A DNA stretch of 64,000 bases from Paenibacillus tarimensis. GTDB taxonomy: Bacteria; Bacillota; Bacilli; Paenibacillales; Paenibacillaceae. Shown in pieces: positions 42,130-52,228 of this stretch (positions are counted from its first letter, which is position 1; every line of letters begins with the position of its first letter). The notes beneath the pieces are model-generated. The model was not told where the DNA came from. It saw nothing but the letters and a program-made list of their open reading frames with translations, and did no database searches. The stretch is from assembly GCF_021532315.1 (NCBI RefSeq), contig NZ_JAKGAO010000012.1, positions 62,001 through 126,000 of the forward strand, in the 5' to 3' direction. The position numbers and the translations under genes were made by a program.

Positions 42130-43069
42130 CGTAATATTTTTGTGCTCCGGGATGGAGATCCACAGATATGCCCTCCAAGGCAGTTTCGCGTGTAATATAC
42201 CGGCCCGCTTGGTGAGTATCCGCAAAGGTGTTCAGGTTCTCAAACAACCCCTTTGTAATGGCATATACCTGCTCCTCACTCAGCTCGTCACTTGCAATCA
42301 GCATTGATTGAACCGTTACGGTTGTTGCATCAGTCTCTGTGCCATATACGTCCTTCGGTATCGTGAACGCCGTATAATACGGGTACTTCTCGGTCAGCTC
42401 GCTCACTTTATCCGGTATAATGGAGACAAGCGTAATCGGCCTGGAGACTTTCAACGCCTCAATTGCCGCAGTCGGAGTTCCCGCTGTTATAAAAGCAGCA
42501 TCTATATTGCCGTCCTGAAGGTTGCCTGCCGCGTCCGAGAAGGCCATATATTCAGCCTTGATATCGTCATAAGTTATGCCGTGCGCCTCAAGAATCTGAC
42601 GCGCGTTCGCTTCAGCGCCGGACCCTTGGTCGCCTACTGCAACACGCTTGCCGTGGAGATCCTTGACACTAACAATTCCGCTGTCTGCTGCTGCGACAAT
42701 TTGGATGACCTCGGGGTACAAGGCAGCAACTGCTTTGAACTTGTCAACCTTGCTTTCGAACATCTGCGTGCCTTCAGCGGCATAGTAGGCAATGTCATTC
42801 TGGATAAAGGCCAGTTCTCCTTTCCCGTCGTTGACATCATTGACATTGACAACCGATGCGCCGCTTACGACAGCTGTCGCTGTCAAGCCTTCCACATGCT
42901 CATTAATGATCTGGGATAAAGCGCCGCCAAGCGGGTAATAGGTCCCTTGTTCACCGCCCGTCAGAACGACCAGATCCTTGCTTCCCTCCCTGCCGCAGGC
43001 TGACAAAGCGACAACCGCTGTTAATAGCAGAGTGACCAGAACAATCCGTCTTGCCGCCTTCATCCTCAT
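42116..43069 (-). CDS. TAXI family TRAP transporter solute-binding lipoprotein
   Basis: A 317-aa lipoprotein. The signal (RRIVLVTLLLTAVVALSAC) gives Cys about residue 25. The mature part reads LVVLTGGEQGTYYPLGGALS, IQNDIAYYAAEGTQMF and VAVGDQGSGAEANARQIL, the TAXI fold segments; the last part contains KYPYYTAFTIPKDVYG. It captures ligand outside the membrane and hands it to the fused permease two genes downstream. ATG 43069 is chosen: GGAG is seven bases upstream, while an ATG two codons earlier is too close. Confidence 0.9.
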   Translation of the reverse strand: MRMKAARRIVLVTLLLTAVVALSACGREGSKDLVVLTGGEQGTYYPLGGALSQIINEHVEGLTATAVVSGASVVNVNDVNDGKGELAFIQNDIAYYAAEGTQMFESKVDKFKAVAALYPEVIQIVAAADSGIVSVKDLHGKRVAVGDQGSGAEANARQILEAHGITYDDIKAEYMAFSDAAGNLQDGNIDAAFITAGTPTAAIEALKVSRPITLVSIIPDKVSELTEKYPYYTAFTIPKDVYGTETDATTVTVQSMLIASDELSEEQVYAITKGLFENLNTFADTHQAGRYITRETALEGISVDLHPGAQKYYDETK

Positions 43070-43211
43070 CCCCATGCTCCATCAATCCCCTCTCTTAACA
43101 GAACTCAAGAAACTTTCTTCATAGGTATGTTTCATGCGTTCGTTTTATGAGGCTCTGTAACTATTCAATACAACTTATGTCATAATAACTCTCTGCTGCT
43201 GTGCACATAGT

Positions 43212-43245
43212 AGCAGCCGGACCCTTATACAGCTGTCCGGCTGCT
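43212..43245 (-). terminator. Hairpin behind the GH48 gene
   Basis: AGCAGCCGGA (43212-43221) pairs perfectly with TCCGGCTGCT (43236-43245). No T run follows, so termination is probable but not certain. Confidence 0.55.
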
Positions 43246-43286
43246 CTTGTCTTATAAGCTATATCATGTTCATGTGCACCATTCTG

Positions 43287-46283
43287 TTACTTGGGCTCCG
43301 TACCCCATACAAGCTTGCCGTTATGATACAGAGCTGCTTTATTCCAATCTGCAAAGGCAGACTTGGTTGGATCATACGAGAAATCGTCGGCTTCACTATA
43401 GTTCGACCAGTCATTCTTATTGATTCGGATCTGCATTTCGCCCGTGTCTGCACCCGCTGCCACTGAACCCGCACCGGCCGCAAAGCCGATTTCCAGGTAA
43501 TAGTCCGCACCTTCCACCGCCTCATCCCTCTTCACCAGGTTTCCAGAGAGGTTGGAGCATCCGACTGTGGCCCAGTCACAATTAAAGGTCTGCGGCTGGT
43601 CACCGTCAATGGTGTAATAGTAGCGGATCTTCAGCTCACTGAGCGGAACATCCTTGGTTCCTGTATTCACGATACGCAGATGCGGCTTGAACTGATTGTC
43701 TGTCGCGTTCGTATCTCCTGCCTTATACTGCAGCTTCAAGTCACCGATCGGCTCTTCCGGCTCCTCGGGGGCTGCAGCAGGTACAGCCGTTACTTCGGCT
43801 GAGTTTGCAGACTCGCCTTGGGCATTGGTAGCACTGACGACATAATAATAGGTCGTTCCGTTCGTGACATTTGTATCCGTGAAGCTAAGACCAGACTGTT
43901 CAGCAATCACAGTGTATGGACCGCCGCTTGCTTCCGCGCGTTTAATCACATATTCAGCAGCGCCGGCTGCATTGTTCCAGCTCAGCTCAACCTTGCCGTC
44001 ACCTGCTGCAGCACGCAGTCCCACCGGCACTGCAGGAGCTGTCGGCTCTGATCCGGTATCGCCGCTGGCAATCAGACGGTCATATTCCGCGTACGCTGTT
44101 GCGATATCAACCTGGGACCAGAAACGGTGGTAGGTGAACGTAGGCGTACCGTTCTCCCATTTTTTCGTAACCGGGTTGTAGGAGTTCTTGTAAAGCTGCT
44201 CCAGATAGGACCACTGCGGATCGTTCTTGATGTCCGGACGCAGGTCCGCATAGCTGATGTAAACACCGTTACCGCCCTTTGCAGGATCGGAAGGCACTCC
44301 TGCATTGCCAGGAATGACATTGCCCTGACCGAACGTGCCGCTCCAGCCATTCGGGATATAAACTTCTTTAGTGAAATAACGATAGTAGTCCGCACGGGAT
44401 TCCGGCAGTGCAATGCCAATGCCGTCATTGTGGCCCCATGCTACTTCCAGCAGCTCTTCTGCCGTCGTTTTGGCCTCATTGCCAAGCGCGCTGTAATCGC
44501 CGTTCTCCGCCTTGGTGCCCGCTGCGTAGAAGGTTAGCGCTTTAATATAGTTGCCCAGCACGCCGACATCCTGGCTTGGATCCTTCGTCACAACGCGGAA
44601 GTTTGGATTTCCTGTAAAGGAAGAGTAACCCTTCCAGGTGTCCGGCTGTCCCTTCCATTCCTGGCTGCCCGGCACATAGAATTGGCCAGGCTGGCTGATC
44701 GTCGCTACAGCTGGATCTTGACCGCCCAGGATCCGGTTGCCGTTTGCATCGAGGTAGTAGCCGTTCGCATCCGTTACCGGTTTTTCATTTACGAATACAT
44801 AATCGATCGACCAGTCAATCCAGTTCTCGATAACCTGCTTAGCCATCTTGAAGTTCTCCGAGCTTGTATCCCCGTTCGAAGCCATGATGTAATAAAGCTC
44901 CGCTACACGCTCAAGCGGCCATGTCTGGAAGCCAAACCATGTGTTGGATGGAGGGTCATGATACACAGGATCTTCATCATAGGCCATGTCATAAAACCGG
45001 CTTACGCCCGCTGGATATGCTTTGTAATCACCATCCCAGCTGTTCGTTGCCCCTCCTCCGATCGCTCCTTCACTGCTTTGCAGCCAGGTATAAAATTCAA
45101 GCTGGCGCTTTAGCGATGTGTTCCAATCCTGCTGTGCCGTAGCTGATTTGGGGATGAGGCCGCCTTCAGGCTGGGAGAGCGCGTAGGCTGCTACAACATT
45201 CTGGTAGGCGTGGTGCACATGGCTCGCCCCGATTCTCCATGCCCAGTTGCCAGTGCCATTATCGCCGAGCCCGCCGCCCCATGCCGTATACCACGACATC
45301 AGGTAGTGAGCGGCATCCTTGCCTGACCCCGGAGCAGGTGCCCCGTTCGCAGCGCTGCCGATCTTCATGAAGTACTTATCAAACATGCCATAGCGAAGGT
45401 AGTCACCCATCTTCTTGGCTTTGTCCAGATATACCGGGTTGTTATAGCCCATCTCCTTCGCCCAGTACATAACCTGGACCGCGCGGCCTTCAGCGTCGGT
45501 AGCATTGGTGTAGCGCCACTGCTTGGCAGGGGCTGCCGTTTCCTTTGTGAACAGGGACATGAAGCCTTCGCCCGGCTTGCCGAACGAGTGGTCATCCTGA
45601 GAAGGATGCGGGACTGCTTCCCATACCGACTCCTGCTCCCCGCGCTGGAAGGTATTCACGTAAGTAGCTGTATGGGATGGATTTAATAAATTGCCAAAAC
45701 CGTAGAAGTTGTCAACATCCACAAGCCAGTGCATCAGGTAAGTATCATTGTTTCCGTAAGCTGCCTTCAGCTCGGCGTCCAGCGGATCGCGGCCTGCTGG
45801 ATATTTGCCGTCAATCTGGCTTGGATACATGTCTGGCTGAGGCTTCTCGCCTGCCGAGGTTGCCGGGCTGCTCGGGTTGTAGTAGCTCATTGTCGGCTGT
45901 TCCTTGGCACTTGGAATTATAAATTTCTCCATGTTATCCCAAGCGGCCTCAAGATGCGTCCAGTCACCTGTATAATAACCGTACAGAGCCTCCAGCCAGA
46001 ACCAGTAGCTGTACGCTTCAGAGGTCGTCATGTGACCGTAGTCCGGTGCTTCACTCATCAAGGTCTCAATGGCATGATAAGGAATTCCCTCTGGCGAGAA
46101 GTACCCGCTTGCCGGGTCTTTAATCTGCTCATACATCTGCAAGAAACGTTCCTGATGAACATTGTCCAGAGCCGCTGCGCTCTGCACCTGCTCTGCTCCC
46201 GCAGCAGCGGAAGTCAGCAGTGACAGGAGCATCGTCAGCGTGAGCATTAACGCGATAATCTTCCTCTTGGAACTGGCTATCAT
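43287..46283 (-). CDS. GH48 cellobiohydrolase with FN3 and CBM3
   Basis: A 998-aa secreted cellulase. Signal peptide about 1-30 (IIALMLTLTMLLSLLTSAAA). GH48 catalytic domain about 38-745, with EAYSYWFWLEALYGYYTGDW (the acid Glu near its start) and WAWRIGASHVHHAYQNVVAA in the middle. One FN3 domain about 750-840 and a CBM3 about 846-998 (DTNATDNQFKPHLRIVNTG, FNCDWATVGC, LVWGTEPK at the end). GH48 enzymes release cellobiose from reducing ends of crystalline cellulose and are markers of strong cellulose degraders. ATG 46283 follows GGGAGAG. Last of three cellulases in transcription order; a cre-like site lies in its upstream region. Confidence 0.95.
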   Translation of the reverse strand: MIASSKRKIIALMLTLTMLLSLLTSAAAGAEQVQSAAALDNVHQERFLQMYEQIKDPASGYFSPEGIPYHAIETLMSEAPDYGHMTTSEAYSYWFWLEALYGYYTGDWTHLEAAWDNMEKFIIPSAKEQPTMSYYNPSSPATSAGEKPQPDMYPSQIDGKYPAGRDPLDAELKAAYGNNDTYLMHWLVDVDNFYGFGNLLNPSHTATYVNTFQRGEQESVWEAVPHPSQDDHSFGKPGEGFMSLFTKETAAPAKQWRYTNATDAEGRAVQVMYWAKEMGYNNPVYLDKAKKMGDYLRYGMFDKYFMKIGSAANGAPAPGSGKDAAHYLMSWYTAWGGGLGDNGTGNWAWRIGASHVHHAYQNVVAAYALSQPEGGLIPKSATAQQDWNTSLKRQLEFYTWLQSSEGAIGGGATNSWDGDYKAYPAGVSRFYDMAYDEDPVYHDPPSNTWFGFQTWPLERVAELYYIMASNGDTSSENFKMAKQVIENWIDWSIDYVFVNEKPVTDANGYYLDANGNRILGGQDPAVATISQPGQFYVPGSQEWKGQPDTWKGYSSFTGNPNFRVVTKDPSQDVGVLGNYIKALTFYAAGTKAENGDYSALGNEAKTTAEELLEVAWGHNDGIGIALPESRADYYRYFTKEVYIPNGWSGTFGQGNVIPGNAGVPSDPAKGGNGVYISYADLRPDIKNDPQWSYLEQLYKNSYNPVTKKWENGTPTFTYHRFWSQVDIATAYAEYDRLIASGDTGSEPTAPAVPVGLRAAAGDGKVELSWNNAAGAAEYVIKRAEASGGPYTVIAEQSGLSFTDTNVTNGTTYYYVVSATNAQGESANSAEVTAVPAAAPEEPEEPIGDLKLQYKAGDTNATDNQFKPHLRIVNTGTKDVPLSELKIRYYYTIDGDQPQTFNCDWATVGCSNLSGNLVKRDEAVEGADYYLEIGFAAGAGSVAAGADTGEMQIRINKNDWSNYSEADDFSYDPTKSAFADWNKAALYHNGKLVWGTEPK

Positions 46284-46739
46284 ATTGTCAGCTCTCCCTT
46301 ATTCATTGTGTACCGGTGATGTCTCCGGTCTGCCCATTCTTAAGGTTCTAAGCCCCTTACCGACAGCGGCCTCAGCCTTTCTTTTCAGTGACCTGCCTGC
46401 TTGCTCCACCTAATCGTTATGCGCCTCCTCTCGCGTCCGATCTTGCTTCGTAAACGATTACAATTGTTTGCATTCCTTCTTTCTTTTTCGCATATACACG
46501 GGTCTTCACGGCTGCATTCACTCAAACTTTGTTAACCATCATAACAGCTTATCGATCAGCACCACCTCCCTGGCCGCATACCAGTTTAGACAATTTACCA
46601 TACAAGGAACCTTATGTTATATGTTTACGGATAATATTTAATGCACAGATCAAACCATCCTTTGGACTCTGTTCTACAGCTGCAGCTTCACAGCCGCAAG
46701 GTTTATGCCGGCTGGCAGCCCGCAAAGACTCATGCTTCA
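46284..46739. other. 456-base region between GH9 and GH48 genes
   Basis: Holds a cre-like site (46449-46462) and, on the minus strand, AGGGAGGTGG (46571-46562) followed by a seven-codon open frame starting GTG (MLIDKLL). No clear sigma-A pair is found. The long gap and the cre-like site suggest that GH48 has its own regulated promoter. Confidence 0.5.
46449..46462 (-). promoter_or_regulatory. cre-like site (CcpA) upstream of GH48
   Basis: On the minus strand TGTAATCGTTTACG matches the 14-base catabolite response pattern TGNAANCGNTNNCA in all but the last base. It lies about 165 bases before the GH48 start. Confidence 0.5.
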
Positions 46740-49316
46740 CTAGGGTTCTATTCCCCAGACCAAGGTTCCGTCGCGATACAGGGTAACCCGATCCCACTCG
46801 GCAAAGGAGCTTTTGCCTGGGTCGTAAGAATAATCATCCGCCTCGTTATAGCTGGTCCAATTACTCTTGTGATTGCGGGTCTGAATTTCTCCGCTTGTTC
46901 CGCCTGCTGGTATGGAGCCTGCCTGGCTTTTGAAGGAAATCTCCAGCATGTGGTCCGCTCCCTGCCTGCTTTCCGGCAGCTTGCTGATCGTACCAACCAG
47001 ATTCGCGCAGTCCGCTGCCGCCCAGTCGCAGTTGAAGGTCTGGGGAACATCGCCGTCTGCAGTGAAATAATAACGAATCGTTAGTCCGCTGAGCGCTACC
47101 GGTGCTGTTCCTTTGTTGACAATCCTGAATTGCGGTTTAAACTGGTTATCTCCGGCATTCGTATCCCCTGCGCGATATTCAACAGCCAGACCGCTTTCCG
47201 GCGGGGGCGTACCTCCTCCGTCATCCGCTGGCTTGGCAGTCACCTGCTCAGAGCTCCCGCTCTCGCCTGCTGCATTAACGGCGGTGATCACATAATAGTA
47301 AGTCGTGCCCTTCACCACTTCCTGATCCTTGTAACCCGTACTGGTAACGGCCGCGATTTCGGCATATGGACCCCCGCTGACTAAAGCGCGCTTCACCTTA
47401 TAGGCGACAGCTCCAGCGGCTGGCTTCCACGATAACAGGACCGCACCATCTGCGCTTCCAGCTGTAACTCCGGAAGGGACACCCGGCACCTCGGGAACCG
47501 GCTCCTCTCCTCCGGCATTATCCAGATCCCCCTTGTGGTCCTGCAGGTACTGTGCCACCCATACTAGAGGGGCATTCCAGTTAATTGTATTTTCCTTTGA
47601 TCCCCAAGCATCCGGCGCCGTGTTCTTGGCTGCATACGACTTGGCGGCCGGCTTCCCGGCCGGTGTTGCAGGGTCATTAATCAACTCGTTATTGGGACCG
47701 CCCGACAGCCAGCCGCGAGGGAATGGAATGCCGTTCGTGTATTTCCCCCATGCCCAGCGGTCATGCAGATCGGTCTCGTAATACTCGCCGTAGCCTGTAA
47801 TATAGGACAAACGCATAGCGTTGTTCCCCATCAAATAATCCATAATGCGGTACATGCCCTTAAGATAATCAAGGTTCAGCGTCGCATCGTAGGCAAAGGC
47901 CAGCATAATCATTTTGTTGACCACGAAGGAATTGGAGCCCCAAGGGTATTTCTCTCCGCCCGGCAGTGGTGAAGGGTAGCCTTCCTGGCGTAAATCAGCA
48001 AGAATACCATCCGCATACCGGCGCACGCCGGCCTCCATTGCCTCAATGTCCTGTTGAGGAAGGTCACTGGCTCCCGAGAGGAGCGAGAGCGTCCCGGCTG
48101 CCGCAACAGCCGCCCAGTCAACATGGCCGATCTCCCGGTAATGCGGAGACGAAGTTACCGCCGAGCGGTAGGCCGCCAGATCCCCATCCTTCAGCTGGTA
48201 AGCCGTCAGGTAAAGCTCAGCTGCGGCCGCATACCGGTCATCGCTTGTGCTCTTGTCCGCATAATCGCCTCCGCCCTCCGTATCCGAAGTTTGTGAAGAG
48301 TATAGTACAGTGGGATTAGCGGCCGCTCTTCTCCAGGCTTCTTTTGCCGTCGTCCACAGACGGGAGGCTTCTTCGCGGTTAAACGGCTCTAATACTCTTG
48401 CCAGATGAGCCAAATTGCGGGCAACGGCATAGGTGGCGTTGGTGGAAGGCGGCTGCGCCTGCCGGCTCATGGCATTTTCCTGATCGATACTGACCACAGG
48501 GAAGGCACTCCAGCTGTCGTTGTGAATCTTGTGAGAGGCAAGCCCGCCGGAAGCCGGCATGACGCCTTTCATAAACGTGGAGCCGAACGCCACCTCGTCG
48601 ATCAGATCGGGAATGCCGTTGCCGCTCTCCGGTATTAGAAGTGAGCCGTCCGGGAAGACATGCGGATACCGCTCATACAAATTGAGAAGTGTCCATGCGG
48701 ATATCGCCTGGTTCACGGGGTAGATCCCGAAGTCGCCCGCATCCGCCCAAGAGTACCTGACGTTCAGACGCTCTCCCTGACACCAGTTATTAAAGCATCC
48801 CACACTCTCGTCTCCCGGATGAAGAGACTTGTGGGCAAAGGCGGGGTTAGACAAATACCTGCCTTCTATATCCACACCCATACGGTGAAAATAAAAATAT
48901 TCCATCGCCTCTGCAGGCAGATCTGGATATAAGCTGCCGGTAATGTCAAACGACACGCTGTCACCCATACCAGTCACACGCAGCTTATACCTTCCTTTTA
49001 CAGTGACCGAACTAAAATCTGCCTGATGCACGTGATCGCCGGAGGCACGGTCAATGCCAAAAACCCGCGTCAGCCCTTCCGCAGCTATAGTCCCGCTGTC
49101 TGACCGCAGCTCCCATTTCAGCGGCGATGACGCTGGACTCACAATGGTTGCAATCTTGTCGGCGCCCGGTAAATATCCCACCTGGTTAACCCTGACCGGA
49201 CTGGGGTCCGTGTCAGCGAGAACCGTCGCCGGCAGCAGACATGAGACTCCGATGAGGCATGCCAATGCAACAGAAGCGGATCTCTTCGCAAGCTTACTGG
49301 TTCGGTTATTTCGCAT
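46740..49316 (-). CDS. GH9 endoglucanase/cellobiohydrolase with CelD_N, FN3 and CBM3
   Basis: An 858-aa secreted cellulase. Signal peptide about 1-34 (RSASVALACLIGVSCLLPAT). A CelD_N immunoglobulin-like domain about 35-120 opens with VRVNQVGYLPG. The GH9 domain about 125-590 contains RYSWADAGDFGIYPVN (the DAGD nucleophile region), GEYYETDLHDRWAWGKY (His-x-Arg of the substrate-binding motif in the form HDR rather than HHR) and KENTINWNAPLVWVAQYL (acid Glu). FN3 about 610-700 and CBM3 about 708-858 follow. ATG 49316 is preferred: GGAAGGG lies ten bases upstream. It cuts cellulose chains inside or from an end; which cannot be told from this motif set. Confidence 0.93.
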   Translation of the reverse strand: MRNNRTSKLAKRSASVALACLIGVSCLLPATVLADTDPSPVRVNQVGYLPGADKIATIVSPASSPLKWELRSDSGTIAAEGLTRVFGIDRASGDHVHQADFSSVTVKGRYKLRVTGMGDSVSFDITGSLYPDLPAEAMEYFYFHRMGVDIEGRYLSNPAFAHKSLHPGDESVGCFNNWCQGERLNVRYSWADAGDFGIYPVNQAISAWTLLNLYERYPHVFPDGSLLIPESGNGIPDLIDEVAFGSTFMKGVMPASGGLASHKIHNDSWSAFPVVSIDQENAMSRQAQPPSTNATYAVARNLAHLARVLEPFNREEASRLWTTAKEAWRRAAANPTVLYSSQTSDTEGGGDYADKSTSDDRYAAAAELYLTAYQLKDGDLAAYRSAVTSSPHYREIGHVDWAAVAAAGTLSLLSGASDLPQQDIEAMEAGVRRYADGILADLRQEGYPSPLPGGEKYPWGSNSFVVNKMIMLAFAYDATLNLDYLKGMYRIMDYLMGNNAMRLSYITGYGEYYETDLHDRWAWGKYTNGIPFPRGWLSGGPNNELINDPATPAGKPAAKSYAAKNTAPDAWGSKENTINWNAPLVWVAQYLQDHKGDLDNAGGEEPVPEVPGVPSGVTAGSADGAVLLSWKPAAGAVAYKVKRALVSGGPYAEIAAVTSTGYKDQEVVKGTTYYYVITAVNAAGESGSSEQVTAKPADDGGGTPPPESGLAVEYRAGDTNAGDNQFKPQFRIVNKGTAPVALSGLTIRYYFTADGDVPQTFNCDWAAADCANLVGTISKLPESRQGADHMLEISFKSQAGSIPAGGTSGEIQTRNHKSNWTSYNEADDYSYDPGKSSFAEWDRVTLYRDGTLVWGIEP

Positions 49317-49421
49317 ACTTTCCATCCCTTCCGCGTTTTTCAATTCTAGTTCAGCCGCCCGCAGTGCCCCTATCACCACAACACACTAACTCTTGCATAA
49401 TTCCCGGATGCTGAAAGGACT

Positions 49422-49453
49422 GAAGCCGGCCGCTAACGCCAGCAGCCGGCTTC
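49422..49453 (-). terminator. Hairpin between GH6 and GH9 genes
   Basis: GAAGCCGGC (49422-49430) pairs with GCCGGCTTC (49445-49453). Only weak T content follows on the minus strand, so it may allow read-through from GH6 into GH9 or stabilise the GH6 message end. Confidence 0.5.
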
Positions 49454-49520
49454 TAGTCTGTCGTCCCCTTATGAAGAGCCGGGTATCAGATTAACTGCGA
49501 CAGCCCACTGGCATTTTCAC

Positions 49521-51977
49521 CTAGGGCTCAATACCCCAGACCAGTTGACCGTTTTGATACAGCGTAACGCGATCCCAGTCCACGAACGAAGTATTCGCCG
49601 CATCGAAGGAATAGTCATTAGCTTCGTCAAGATTGCCCCAGTTACTGGCATGATTGCGGGTTTGAATCTCACCGGATTCGCTTCCAGCCGCAATGCTCCC
49701 CGCCGCCGAGCTGAAACTCAGCTCCAGGTAGGCATCCGCATGCTCAGAACCGCTGTCCAGCTTCACATGCTTGCCGGTAATGTTCGAACAGCCGGGACGG
49801 GCATAATCGCAGTTGAAGGATACAGAAGCATCCGTGTCAGCTGTATACCAGTAGCGGATAGTAAGCTCGCTCATCGCGACAGCAGTTGTACCATTGTTCT
49901 TAATATTAAAATGCGGCTTGAACTGATTATCCTGTGCATTCGTATCGGATGCGCGGTACTGGAGAACCAGATCGCCTGCTGGAGGAGGTGCTGTCTGGCC
50001 TTCCGGCTCGGCACTGACAACCTCCGAGTTCAGACTTTCGCCCGCTGCGTTGACTGCGCTGACAACATAATAATAGATTGTTCCGTTCGTAAGGCCCGTA
50101 TCTGTAAACGCGGCAGCTGTCACATTGGACGAAACCGCTGTGAAGGGGCCGCCGATTGCCAGAGCGCGTTTTACCGTGTAGCTGTCAGCCCCTTCTACTG
50201 CGTTCCAGCTTAAGGCGACCTTGCCGTCACCAGGCGTCGCTTTCAAGCCGGCTGGTGCAGCCGGGACCTGAGGCTGCGTCGTTCCGCCGCTTGGCGTCAC
50301 ACTAACCGGTGCAGAGTTTGCGCTTGCTCCGGCACTGTTAACCGCACTTACCACATAGTAGTAAGTTGTTCCGTTCGTCAGCCCTTCGTCCGTGAAGCTG
50401 GCTGCAGCTACACCAGAGGCAACAGTCGTATAGGGCCCGCCTACTGTGGTCGAACGCTTGACTGTGTAGCTCGAAGCACCGTTTACAGCCGCCCAGCTAA
50501 GCACGGCTTGAGAATCACCGGCTACAGCCTTCAGTTCTGCAGGTACTGCAGGAACCTGCGGCCCTGGGCCTCCTCCGTTGTCCGAGGCAGGGATAACTGG
50601 ATATGCATTTTTGACGAGTGTAACAAATTGGTCATGGAACCAGTGGCCTGATACCGGTGCATTCGGAGTTGCACCGGACAGCACGCCCTCGGGAGTCATA
50701 TAGGTTGGATCACACATGCGATCAAAGCCCTTGCCTTCATTGTTCGGAATAGCGGAGCTTGAACCGTCTGATTCCCCCGGCGGCTTTACCCATACTAAGG
50801 CATCCAGATGAGCGCCATATTCTATCGGTGCAGTCTGCGGTGCCCTGCCTATACCAGCTCCCAAATTGTTACACCACAGACCGCGATGAGCCCGGCGGTC
50901 AACACGTCCGGTGTTCACATGGGTGTTGATGTCTGAGCCTGTCGCCATAGTAGGGCGTTCCGGTCCGCCCCAGCCGTTCCGGGACGTATCAATCAGGAAG
51001 CCGGTGCTGGCAGGCCAGCCCGCTCTGGTGAAGTCGTTATAGAGTGCCGCTGTGAAGTCCGCTTCATCAAAGTACGGATTCCACTCATAGAAGTCCGAAG
51101 AACGGATCGGCTGCCCGTTAAGCGTAAGGTTTGGATTAGGAAGGTTAGGCTCTTCGAGTGGTGTTGTGTTGGCTGTATTCGTTACGAAGCCCGCTACGCT
51201 GGCAAAGCCCTTCGTTGTTCCGCGTACCACATTCGTATAGAGCTGAACGGCGCCGGAACGGTTGTCATCCCAGCCCAGCCAGCCGGAATGGCCGATGTCC
51301 AGGTAGTTGTAGACGTTCGGTATCGCGCCCAGCTTGTTCAGCGCATATTGAACCGAGGATACGTAGAGACCGCTGGTGTTGGCTGCGGCGCATTGAGGAT
51401 CACTGAGATTGGTAACCAGGTTCGGCAGACCATCCGGTTCTACAATGGTTACAATCCGGATATCCTGGTACTTGGGCTTGGCGAAAATTTCGGCGAGCAC
51501 GTCGATGTACTCCGTCTTGTAACGTTCAAATCCTGCCTGAGTTAAGGGAAGTTCGCCGTTGGAAGCCAGTGCGTGACAGTCCCGGCCCGGCAGGTTATAG
51601 ACAACGAACATAGCCGTTATCGGTGTATTTCCCTGCTTTTGCGCCAGCACATTATCCAGATGCCCTTCAAGGCTGCGTCGGCCGCCGTTCTGCTCGCCGC
51701 CATGAATAGCTGCAATCCGGTCCAGCCATACTGCCGTCGGATAAGATTTTACCGTTTCCATCTGCGCAGCCAGCTCGCTGTCAGTTACCTTAGCAATTGA
51801 GGTATCGATAAGATTAGCGTAATCCGGGTTGATATAAGCTGTTGCCCCTACGAAGGGATTATCCACCCTAGCTTCAGCAGCAGAGCTTTTCAGCATTTGA
51901 GTCGGAAGACAGATACTTAAGGCGAGAAAGGCCGAAAGAACGACTTTCACAGGTTTTTTACGCAAAACCGATATCAT
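49521..51977 (-). CDS. GH6 exocellulase (Cel6B type) with two FN3 and CBM3
   Basis: An 818-aa secreted cellulase. Signal peptide about 1-35 (KVVLSAFLALSICLPTQML). GH6 catalytic domain about 38-465: the acid Asp is in YNLPGRDCHALASNGELPL, followed by VTIVEPDGLPNL, YLDIGHSGWLGWDDN and NGWGGPERP; the GRDCHALASNGE pattern and long loops resemble Cel6B-type cellobiohydrolases that act from non-reducing ends. Two FN3 domains about 475-565 and 570-660 (differently spaced, close copies) and a CBM3 about 668-818 follow. ATG 51977 follows AAAGGAG. It is the first of the three cellulases after a strong promoter. Confidence 0.95.
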   Translation of the reverse strand: MISVLRKKPVKVVLSAFLALSICLPTQMLKSSAAEARVDNPFVGATAYINPDYANLIDTSIAKVTDSELAAQMETVKSYPTAVWLDRIAAIHGGEQNGGRRSLEGHLDNVLAQKQGNTPITAMFVVYNLPGRDCHALASNGELPLTQAGFERYKTEYIDVLAEIFAKPKYQDIRIVTIVEPDGLPNLVTNLSDPQCAAANTSGLYVSSVQYALNKLGAIPNVYNYLDIGHSGWLGWDDNRSGAVQLYTNVVRGTTKGFASVAGFVTNTANTTPLEEPNLPNPNLTLNGQPIRSSDFYEWNPYFDEADFTAALYNDFTRAGWPASTGFLIDTSRNGWGGPERPTMATGSDINTHVNTGRVDRRAHRGLWCNNLGAGIGRAPQTAPIEYGAHLDALVWVKPPGESDGSSSAIPNNEGKGFDRMCDPTYMTPEGVLSGATPNAPVSGHWFHDQFVTLVKNAYPVIPASDNGGGPGPQVPAVPAELKAVAGDSQAVLSWAAVNGASSYTVKRSTTVGGPYTTVASGVAAASFTDEGLTNGTTYYYVVSAVNSAGASANSAPVSVTPSGGTTQPQVPAAPAGLKATPGDGKVALSWNAVEGADSYTVKRALAIGGPFTAVSSNVTAAAFTDTGLTNGTIYYYVVSAVNAAGESLNSEVVSAEPEGQTAPPPAGDLVLQYRASDTNAQDNQFKPHFNIKNNGTTAVAMSELTIRYWYTADTDASVSFNCDYARPGCSNITGKHVKLDSGSEHADAYLELSFSSAAGSIAAGSESGEIQTRNHASNWGNLDEANDYSFDAANTSFVDWDRVTLYQNGQLVWGIEP

Positions 51978-52162
51978 TAACTTCACTCCTTTATCGTGAG
52001 TAATTGGCCCACCCAGACTCCGGTCCCTTCTGACAATCAGGAATGTCAAACTGCGGGCACAGCAAATAGACTTAACGACGGATTATAAAAATTGAGTCTT
52101 CTCTCTTGTTAATAATTATTGATACGGACAGATAGGAGATCATTGGGCGGGTACACAAACAG

Positions 52163-52228
52163 ATCGAGTTAAGCGGTTTCATTCTTGTCCACACAAGACT
52201 GGTTCTGACTCCGGCAGTTTGACTCGAT
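52163..52228. repeat. Paired element in the GH6 leader
   Basis: ATCGAGT (52163-52169) pairs with ACTCGAT (52222-52228). Inside, TCTTGT (52183-52188) pairs with ACAAGA (52193-52198) around a four-base loop. It could form a structured RNA in the leader. Confidence 0.4.

Noticed and set aside
49545-50213. Plus-strand open frame opposite the GH6 FN3/CBM3 region
   Set aside because: Shadow of repetitive Thr/Ala/Ser-rich coding sequence; real modules are on the minus strand.
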